From: a virus
Direction: 5' to 3' (one strand)
Length of the DNA stretch: 52,308 bases
Virus record (IMG/VR): IMGVR_UViG_3300044726_000110
Coordinates: 1 to 52,308 of that record
Below are positions 47,000 to 52,308 of this stretch, piece after piece. Numbering within the stretch: position 1 is the first letter of the stretch; each line of letters opens with the position of its first letter. The notes under the pieces were generated by a model. It was not told where the DNA came from and did no database searches. It saw nothing but the letters and a program-made list of their open reading frames with translations. A program made the translations under genes and the position numbers.

Positions 47000-47638
47000 T
47001 TAGGCGCTTGCAGCGGCACCGCGCTTGCCAGCCGGTTCCTGCCCCTTGATGTAGGCAGGCGGGAGGCCAAGCTCGGTGCGGACATCGTTGTCGATGCCGT
47101 ACAGATCTTCGGCGCGGAACTGGCGGCGGCTGGTGCCGTCACGCTGTTCCACGGCACGCTGGATGCGGCGGAAGTGGAGTCCGACGAGATCTTTGACGGA
47201 CTCGAAGTGGAAGAACGCGGCGTTGGCCGGGTTCGCGGACACACCGAGAGCTTCGAGGTCGGTGAGGAACACCCCGTAATCGGACTGCCGGCCTGGATCT
47301 GCGCGGGAGCGCTGGCCGTCCTTCTCGACTTCGCGGGGGAGGTTGAGGTACCACTGGATGTCGCCCGTCTCGAAGCCCTTCTCGAAGGCGTCATCGACCC
47401 GAAGGTGGATGATCATCTGGTCCTGGGTGGTGTAGTATTCGCCGGGCTTGGTCTTGGACTCAAGCTCCTCGCCGCCCCGCTTGCCCTCGATGCCGATGAT
47501 CGTGACGCCGAGGTCGGCCATCATGCCATCGCTGAGGCTTTCGACCGATGTGGTCAGGGTGGAGAACATGTTGAGGGTGTCATCATCGACACCGAGGACG
47601 GTTGGTCGCCCCTTGGCGACAGCGGTTGCTTCTGCCAT
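47000..47638 (-). CDS. Hypothetical protein, possible single-strand-binding role (212 aa)
   Basis: ATG 47638 with AAGGATCC upstream. MAEATAVAKGRPTVLGVDDD, then a beta-rich middle (TIIGIEGKRGGEELESKTKP, QMIIHLRVDDAFEKGF) and FHFESVKDLVGLHFRRIQRA; an Ala/Lys/Gly tail (GQEPAGKRGAAASA). Location between replication and RecA-like genes and the compact beta fold with a flexible tail fit an SSB-like protein, but no OB-fold signature is certain. Confidence 0.6.
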   Translation of the reverse strand: MAEATAVAKGRPTVLGVDDDTLNMFSTLTTSVESLSDGMMADLGVTIIGIEGKRGGEELESKTKPGEYYTTQDQMIIHLRVDDAFEKGFETGDIQWYLNLPREVEKDGQRSRADPGRQSDYGVFLTDLEALGVSANPANAAFFHFESVKDLVGLHFRRIQRAVEQRDGTSRRQFRAEDLYGIDNDVRTELGLPPAYIKGQEPAGKRGAAASA

Positions 47639-47736
47639 GTTAAGTTAGGATCCTTCTTGTAACACTGGTGGTTGGTCGTTAACGGTGGGATCGTCCAGAG
47701 GTCAAAGTGGTGGTAATTGGCAACTCCTGTAAGTAA

Positions 47737-47765
47737 ATACTAGCACACGTGAGTAGTGTTGTCAA
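47737..47765 (-). promoter_or_regulatory. Leftward promoter ahead of the SSB-like gene
   Basis: Minus strand TTGACA (47765-47760), 17-bp spacer, extended TGC-TAGTAT (47742-47737). The -35 is inside GTTGACAAC. About 100 nt then separate it from ATG 47638. Confidence 0.72.
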
Positions 47766-47772
47766 CAGTACA

Positions 47773-47809
47773 AAAACGGGCAGAACGTTATAGTACGCCT
47801 GCCCGTTTT
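47773..47809 (-). terminator. Terminator after the DinG-like gene
   Basis: 11-bp stem AAAACGGGCAG/CTGCCCGTTTT with a 15-nt loop and TTTTTG on the leftward side. It ends the helicase unit just before the next promoter and may act in both directions. Confidence 0.8.
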
Positions 47810-47832
47810 CGCTGTCAAGCCCTCATCAGGAG

Positions 47833-49596
47833 CTAGGGCACATACCCGATGGCGGCACCGATGCGGGGGAGCATCTTCGCTATGTCGGGGTAATACTTCC
47901 ACCCGTCGATGCGCATCGACTCCTTGAACCACTGCGGAAAGTGCTTCCCGTTCTTGGCCCAAAAGAACTTGAACGACTCATCCAGGATGATGGTTGGGCC
48001 GTTGTGTTCCTGCGTCCGCTTGACCCGGCCCGCCGTCTGGACGATCTGGCAGATGGTGTAGTAGTCGTAGAAGAACGGGTCTACCTCTTTGCGCTTCGCT
48101 ATCACGGGGTCAGTCGTGGGCGGGAACGACAGCTTCGTGATGATCTGCCACTGCGGTATGTTGGGTAGGTCCAAGCCAGTCGAAATCGATTGGCCCAGCA
48201 GTACCTTCGGTTCCTCATCCGCTACGAAGTCAGCGATGGCTGCGTCCTTCATCTTGAAGCGGGCGTACTCGTTAGAGCGTCCGTCGTACGAGATGATGCG
48301 GGAGCGGTAGCGGGTTTGGGTCAGGAGTTCGTCGCGCATCTTCACCGAGGGGACATGGATGAGTCCCTTGTCGGCGTGGTGCTTGGCGAGGAAGGCGTCC
48401 ATCACCGCGAAGAGGTACTGCTTGGCGCGGGGTGTGATCTTGTAGTTCACCCGCACCGTGGGACAGTACAGGATCAGCGAGCGCACCCGGTTGAACACCT
48501 TGGGGCCGATGATGACTTCGACATCTTCTTCCTTGAGGCCCAAGTTTTTCATGAGGAGGGTGGGCGCAAGGTAGGCGCTCATAATGATCACCTTCTCTTT
48601 GGCACCATCCAGGATCCGCTTGAAGCCGTACTTCCCGTAGATGGGCCGCGCCGACCACTCCTTGTTGTTGCGGTCAGGCTCGCAGATGACCCACTCCTCC
48701 AAGTCCTCATCCTTGAGTTCGCGGATGGTGTTGAAGGCTTCGGTCACGCGCTGCACGACTTGCAGTGCCTTGACGATAAGCTGGATCGCTTGGCCCTTGG
48801 ACTGGTACATCTCAGCGGTCAGGATGATCTCACCCTCGCCGTTGAAGGGGAGGCCCAGCCGTAGGGCTTCCTTGTCGATGGACTTCTTGAACTGTTGCAG
48901 CGCCTTGAGGCCGTCCAGCTTCACCCACAGGCGAAGCTCCTTCATATCATAGGTGCCGATGTTCTTGATGAGGGGGACGCCGATCTGCTTCATGTCCGCG
49001 AGGCGGAACTCCACGATGGCGGCGCTCATCAGGATCTGGTCCAGGTCGTGGCCCTCGTCGCAGATGATCCAGTCCCGCTGGCCGAAGGCGCTGATCTTCT
49101 CGCCGTCCGTTTCGTGCAGCCAGTAGGCGTAGTTGTGGATGGAGATCTTGGCGCGGGCTGCGGCAGCTTTTCTCTTGAAGTAGTGGCAGGTGGGCACGTC
49201 GAGGGGCATGCCCTGCTTGCTCCACGTTCCCTTTAGACTACATTTCGCGCCGACCGTACACGGTGCATCCTTGGCCGACTGGAACGTCAGATTGCACTCG
49301 GAGTGCGACCGCCCGTTCATCAGGATCAGCCCCTGGATATCGTTGAGGTACTGTTCCTGTAGCTGGATGGTTTGCGTCAGGACAATGGCGGTCTTGTCAG
49401 CCGCGATTGCAGCGGACGTAGGGATAATGGACTTGCCGCTGCCGCATTCGGCTTCCAGCATGATGATCTTCTTTGGCGAGTTGGCGATCATCTCTGCTAG
49501 TTCTTGTTGCCCCGCTCGCCATTCCCATTCAGGGGGCGTCAGCCCGAGGCTTGCGAGATCGTTTGGCATTGTTTGGGTGCGTACTGCTACTGGCAT
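47833..49596 (-). CDS. DinG/XPD-type superfamily 2 helicase (587 aa)
   Basis: Walker A AECGSGKS (49-56); four Cys (C101, C113, C119, C137) form the iron-sulphur domain of XPD/DinG proteins; DEGH box ICDEGHDLD around 180. C-terminal QSISTGLDLPN and QTAGRVKRTQEHNG are helicase motifs V and VI. Start at 49596 overlaps the previous gene by 68 bp; MPNDLASLG at 49569 is an alternative. Probably acts as the replicative or repair helicase. Confidence 0.84.
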   Translation of the reverse strand: MPVAVRTQTMPNDLASLGLTPPEWEWRAGQQELAEMIANSPKKIIMLEAECGSGKSIIPTSAAIAADKTAIVLTQTIQLQEQYLNDIQGLILMNGRSHSECNLTFQSAKDAPCTVGAKCSLKGTWSKQGMPLDVPTCHYFKRKAAAARAKISIHNYAYWLHETDGEKISAFGQRDWIICDEGHDLDQILMSAAIVEFRLADMKQIGVPLIKNIGTYDMKELRLWVKLDGLKALQQFKKSIDKEALRLGLPFNGEGEIILTAEMYQSKGQAIQLIVKALQVVQRVTEAFNTIRELKDEDLEEWVICEPDRNNKEWSARPIYGKYGFKRILDGAKEKVIIMSAYLAPTLLMKNLGLKEEDVEVIIGPKVFNRVRSLILYCPTVRVNYKITPRAKQYLFAVMDAFLAKHHADKGLIHVPSVKMRDELLTQTRYRSRIISYDGRSNEYARFKMKDAAIADFVADEEPKVLLGQSISTGLDLPNIPQWQIITKLSFPPTTDPVIAKRKEVDPFFYDYYTICQIVQTAGRVKRTQEHNGPTIILDESFKFFWAKNGKHFPQWFKESMRIDGWKYYPDIAKMLPRIGAAIGYVP

Positions 49597-50377
49597 CTTC
49601 TTCGACGGGATCCTTTAGGTTATCAGTGGAGACTGGAATTGCGTCCAAGTCTTGCACGGTTTGGCGCTTCGCGATGTTCACTAGGTCATCATACTGCTCC
49701 AAGATTTCTTCGTCAGTTATTTGGCCGAGCATTATCAGCTTGACGATGATGCCTGATACGTCGGGGGTGCGAATGAGCGCCTTGATCATGGCGGCTTCCC
49801 AATAGGTGTCCACCTCGCGGATGCGACGGGCACCGTCGAACCACTGAGTGATGGCGTTGGCCGCTTGTGGGTAGTCTTGATTAGCCATCATGTCCCGCAG
49901 CATATCCGCGAGGCGAGCGGCCTTCTCCTTGGCGTCGGCGCGCACATTGGCGTGGGCCACGAGTTTGCCGCCGGTCTGTTCAAGGAATAGCTGTGCGGCG
50001 AGCATGGGGGTCGTGGATACCTCGCCCTTATCCATCTGCTCCTGGATGCCGCGTAGCTTCTTGAAGCCTTCGACCGCGAACCACCGCATGAGATCGCCAT
50101 TGGTTTTCCACACCGCCTTCGGCATGCGTGAGCCGATCTTGTCACGGAACTCCTCGAACTGTCCCATCATGGAGACAGGGAGCCGCGTCGAGATGACTAC
50201 AGTCTCCTCACCCGGATACGTTCGTGCCGGGTAGTCAACGATGTCATCCAGTATGGAGACAGCCGTGGGGAATGCGTCAACATCGAGCAGCGTCTCTTTG
50301 AAGGGATCAGCCTTAGCTGGCTCCCCCTCTTTCTCTAGCGCGCTGAGGATGTCGTCGAGATCGTCCTGTGGTGGCAA
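49529..50377 (-). CDS. Hypothetical replication-region protein (282 aa)
   Basis: TTG start at 50377. Acidic N-terminus PPQDDLDDILSALEKEGEPA, then ETVVISTRLPVSMMGQFEEF (resembling a ribbon-helix-helix opening) and long helical segments with KLVAHANVRADAKEKAARLA, and a charged tail AKRSRKPRADAP. Placed before the helicase; may be DNA-binding or a loader. No family recognised. Confidence 0.62.
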   Translation of the reverse strand: MPPQDDLDDILSALEKEGEPAKADPFKETLLDVDAFPTAVSILDDIVDYPARTYPGEETVVISTRLPVSMMGQFEEFRDKIGSRMPKAVWKTNGDLMRWFAVEGFKKLRGIQEQMDKGEVSTTPMLAAQLFLEQTGGKLVAHANVRADAKEKAARLADMLRDMMANQDYPQAANAITQWFDGARRIREVDTYWEAAMIKALIRTPDVSGIIVKLIMLGQITDEEILEQYDDLVNIAKRQTVQDLDAIPVSTDNLKDPVEEDASSSTHPNNAKRSRKPRADAP

Positions 50378-50404
50378 CGTAGCTCGTCTTTCGCTTGTCT
50401 GCTC

Positions 50405-50433
50405 AGTGTACCCGGTGCGTGGTGTGTTGTCAA
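50405..50433 (-). promoter_or_regulatory. Leftward promoter of the 49529-50377 gene
   Basis: Minus strand TTGACA (50433-50428), 17-bp spacer, TACACT (50410-50405). GTTGACAAC again at the -35, and 28 bp between the -10 and the TTG 50377. Confidence 0.68.
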
Positions 50434-50446
50434 CACCACCGCACAG

Positions 50447-50563
50447 CTAATTGCGGATCGAGTAACGTTCGGGATACAGCAGCAGCAAAAGGTAAAAGAG
50501 AGTGGTGGCTAGAGCGGGCACAAGTATAGCAAGGTGCAGTACGAGGCGCAAGCGCCTAAACAT
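50447..50563 (-). CDS. Membrane mini protein (38 aa)
   Basis: Hand-read gene: ATG 50563 overlaps the HTH gene stop by 8 bp; stop TAG at 50447. MFRRLRLVLHLAILVPALAT then TLFYLLLLLYPERYSIRN, a single basic start and one membrane span. Translation-coupled to the HTH protein. Probably real by coupling; function unknown. Confidence 0.55.
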   Translation of the reverse strand: MFRRLRLVLHLAILVPALATTLFYLLLLLYPERYSIRN

Positions 50564-50792
50564 CACCGCGTTCGTTGCGAATGGCGGCGCACTGCTCGTC
50601 AATGCGGAGCTTGGAGATCCACGTGGAGAGGGTGCTGTTGTCGATGTCTAGTGCATCGGCGGCTAGCTTGTCGGTGTCGTGATCAACGAGGGCGTCGATC
50701 AGGATGTCTCGTATGTCTTTGCCGTCGTTGTCGCGCTCAAGCTGGCGCATGGCGAGCGACTTCTTTACTGGTGTCCAGCTTGCTACACTCAT
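50556..50792 (-). CDS. Small HTH DNA-binding protein (78 aa)
   Basis: ATG 50792, immediately after a TACCTT -10 (6 nt), so probably leaderless. A C-terminal helix-turn-helix (TDKLAADALDIDNSTLSTWI then SKLRIDEQ) of the Fis or Cro-like kind with acidic N-terminal helix (RQLERDNDGKDIRDILIDAL). Located next to two 10-bp direct repeats covering divergent promoters, so it may regulate itself and the plus-strand genes. Confidence 0.7.
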   Translation of the reverse strand: MSVASWTPVKKSLAMRQLERDNDGKDIRDILIDALVDHDTDKLAADALDIDNSTLSTWISKLRIDEQCAAIRNERGDV

Positions 50793-50794
50793 GT

Positions 50795-50863
50795 TTATAA
50801 GGTAGCAGTTTGAAGCTAGGTTGTCAATGCTCGTTCGTTGACAGCTACCTCTATTATAAGGTA
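50795..50863. promoter_or_regulatory. Divergent promoters with duplicated TTATAAGGTA
   Basis: TTATAAGGTA at 50795-50804 and 50854-50863 on the plus strand, 59 bp apart. The first overlaps the -10 (TACCTT, 50804-50799) of the leftward HTH gene, whose -35 is TTGACA at 50827-50822 (17-bp spacer). The second overlaps the rightward -10. Confidence 0.55.
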
Positions 50864-50867
50864 ACGT
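50838..50867 (+). promoter_or_regulatory. Weak rightward promoter, leaderless type
   Basis: TTGACA (50838-50843), 18-bp spacer, TAACGT (50862-50867), then six bases to ATG 50874. The -10 is poor, as at the divergent leftward promoter; an activator may be needed. Confidence 0.5.
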
Positions 50868-50873
50868 GCCAGC

Positions 50874-51653
50874 ATGCCAGAACCTAATGACGGCTACGAA
50901 GGCATCACTGTTCCACCAGGATTCGATCCTCTGAAGAACTGCGGCGCGAAGTTGCGTAAGAAGGGCAAGCTGTGCATGAACGAGTGCGGCTTCAGGACCG
51001 AGGATCTCGGTAATCCCCTGAAGCGGTGCTATCTTCACGGGGGGCTGACTCCGGTGAAGAGTGGTGAGTTTAGCAAGATCGTGGGTGGACGTGTGCCAGC
51101 AAAGAACCGCGTCTCCCTGCGTGACCAGATCGAGGAGATGCGGCGCAGCCCTGACCTCCTAGCACTGGACGAGCAGATCGCTGTCCTCAAGGCAGTGATT
51201 CGCCGCAAGGTAGACATCGCTGAGGATAGCTGGGATCGTTATGACGCATACTTGGACGCTTGTAAAATCGCTGCCCAAACGAATGGCGCGATGCCTGACG
51301 CTACAATGGTACCCGGCCTGCCTCATGAAGAGATGTCTCTGCTCAGTAAGCTCGTGGGCCAGGAATACGAGATGCGATTTAGCAAGCGCTTCAGCGTCCC
51401 CTTGTTGGAAGTGCAAGCGCTCGTCGCTCAAATCGTGAACGCGTTCAACGAGACTGCCACGCGCTACAATATTAGTGATGAAGCGCGGCGCTCCTTCGCC
51501 GTCAAGATCGCAAACCTCAAGACGGCCCGCGTTGGTGAGGATGCACAGCTTAGCCGCGCAGGACTCGGCCCTGTACTTGAGGCACCGCGCAGCATGGATG
51601 AGCAGACCGTTATCGACGTGACACCAAGTGGGGCCGACGTTGCAGCCGGATAA
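50874..51653 (+). CDS. HGG-motif phage protein (259 aa)
   Basis: ATG 50874. N-terminal CGAKLRKKGKLCMNECGFRT and LKRCYLHGGLTPVKSGEFSK: the C-x-A...C...RCxxHGGxxP pattern of phage proteins often found near terminase and thought to bind zinc or DNA. Then a long helical body (LRDQIEEMRRSPDLLALDEQ, RFSKRFSVPLLEVQALVAQI). A small-terminase-like role is possible, since no small subunit lies by the large one. Confidence 0.68.
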   Translation: MPEPNDGYEGITVPPGFDPLKNCGAKLRKKGKLCMNECGFRTEDLGNPLKRCYLHGGLTPVKSGEFSKIVGGRVPAKNRVSLRDQIEEMRRSPDLLALDEQIAVLKAVIRRKVDIAEDSWDRYDAYLDACKIAAQTNGAMPDATMVPGLPHEEMSLLSKLVGQEYEMRFSKRFSVPLLEVQALVAQIVNAFNETATRYNISDEARRSFAVKIANLKTARVGEDAQLSRAGLGPVLEAPRSMDEQTVIDVTPSGADVAAG

Positions 51654-52308
51654 CTTCCAGACTGGACTCATACAGAATCCATTTGATGGCCGCGACTTCG
51701 GCCATGTTATGGGTAGTGTGCTAGCACGGGTGGCACCGACGATACCGTCGTCCCGCTACTGGTATCCAGGACTTGTCACGATCAACCAAGGGAACGTGGG
51801 CGCGTGCGTTGGCTTTACCGGGGCCAACTGGATGCAGAACTCACCGGTGCGCACACCTGTTACATCACAGACGGGGTTTGACCTTTACTATGCGTGCAAG
51901 AAAATCGACGGGATCCCCAACATTGAAGGAACGTATAGCCGCGCACTACTGGAAGTCCTTCGTGGACTCGGCAAGGTCAAGCGATACCTCTGGGCGACAA
52001 CGCCAGTTGATCTTAAGGATTGGGTACTCGGAATTGGACCAGTTCTTGTGGGGACAACTTGGCGATACGGGATGTTTAACCCCGACGCCAAGGGGTTCGT
52101 ATCCTGTACGGGTGAGGTCGTTGGGGGACACGAGTATCTTGTTCGTGGATACTCTCGACCCCTCGATGCCTACCGTTGTCGAAACTCTTGGGGCAGTTCT
52201 TGGGGTATCGGACTTGGCTCACGTTGGTCCGGCTACGGTGGTGAGTTTTGGATCAAGCGAGCCGACCTAGAAGGAATGATCTGGCCGCAGCCCGGTTCCG
52301 GTAACTGG
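51640..52308 (+). CDS. Papain-family (C1A) cysteine peptidase, partial at right edge (at least 223 aa)
   Basis: TTG 51640 in overlap with the previous stop; the frame is open for 223 codons to the window end. The catalytic set is complete: NQGNVGACVGF (Q50 oxyanion, C56 nucleophile, spacing 6 as in papain), VVGGHEYLVRGY (H164) and RCRNSWGSSWG (N182). No signal peptide or propeptide is visible. If the DNA is circular, the frame would read six more codons and stop at bases 19-21 of the window. Role unknown: host-protein cleavage, virion maturation or lysis. Confidence 0.82.
   Translation, partial: MQPDNFQTGLIQNPFDGRDFGHVMGSVLARVAPTIPSSRYWYPGLVTINQGNVGACVGFTGANWMQNSPVRTPVTSQTGFDLYYACKKIDGIPNIEGTYSRALLEVLRGLGKVKRYLWATTPVDLKDWVLGIGPVLVGTTWRYGMFNPDAKGFVSCTGEVVGGHEYLVRGYSRPLDAYRCRNSWGSSWGIGLGSRWSGYGGEFWIKRADLEGMIWPQPGSGNW

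Noticed and set aside
50838-50860. TTGACA with TATAAG 11 bp downstream as a normal rightward promoter
   Set aside because: Spacer of 11 bp is too short; the pairing with TAACGT at 18 bp is preferred, though weak.

Overview
This window looks like the whole or nearly whole genome of a tailed double-stranded DNA phage with a long-tailed (siphovirus-type) morphogenesis module. It carries terminase, portal, protease-capsid, tail tube, tail assembly chaperone with a probable frameshift, a tape measure of about 1,226 residues, and tail-tip and fibre genes, plus a full replication and nucleotide-metabolism set. The host is not stated by the sequence. GC-rich DNA, heavy use of GTG/TTG starts, sigma70-type promoters and several apparently leaderless genes fit a GC-rich bacterium. 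A secreted metalloprotease with a Thr/Pro linker and a C-terminal RLFVPAVAYR tail recalls surface proteins of Chloroflexota, but that is a weak hint. No integrase, tRNA, CRISPR array or obvious endolysin was recognised. The last gene runs off the right edge and would continue in frame into a stop at bases 19-21 if the molecule is circular.

Layout. (1) 44-4203, leftward: fourteen very small genes, overlapping by 4-8 bp and separated every few genes by strong, often two-tiered hairpins; mostly unknown, several with Cys pairs. (2) 4204-5528: non-coding control region with a G-quadruplex motif, a cluster of about a dozen TTATGTC/GACATAA sites, a strong leftward promoter under a palindromic operator, a long hairpin and 42-bp direct repeats. 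(3) 5461-9259: two accessory cassettes (zinc-ribbon, winged helix, secreted metzincin; then MazG-like, LuxR-type HTH and three reiterated coiled-coil genes) bracketed by four copies of one 20-bp repeat in alternating orientation. (4) 9691-35751, rightward: nuclease, terminase split into ATPase and nuclease genes, portal, small membrane proteins, an 873-aa protease-scaffold-capsid fusion, head-tail connectors, tail tube, chaperones, tape measure, tail-tip proteins and four or five fibre-type proteins.

(5) 50792-35717, leftward: HTH regulator, small membrane peptide, DinG-type helicase, SSB-like candidate, RecA/Sak4-type ATPase, XPF-type nuclease, DNA methyltransferase, DNA polymerase A split into a UDG-like/exonuclease half and a catalytic half with four small genes between, Cas4/RecB-like exonuclease, DUF1599-like and DUF1937-like proteins, ThyX, dCMP deaminase and small zinc-binding proteins. 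Promoters whose -35 lies in the palindrome GTTGACAAC recur through this block. (6) 50874 to the right end, rightward: an HGG-motif protein and a papain-family cysteine peptidase.

Together the leftward right-hand block would replicate and repair DNA and adjust the dTTP pool, while the rightward block builds the virion. The left block and the repeat-bracketed cassettes are the accessory, most novel part. All functional calls are from motif reading by eye; no database search was run.
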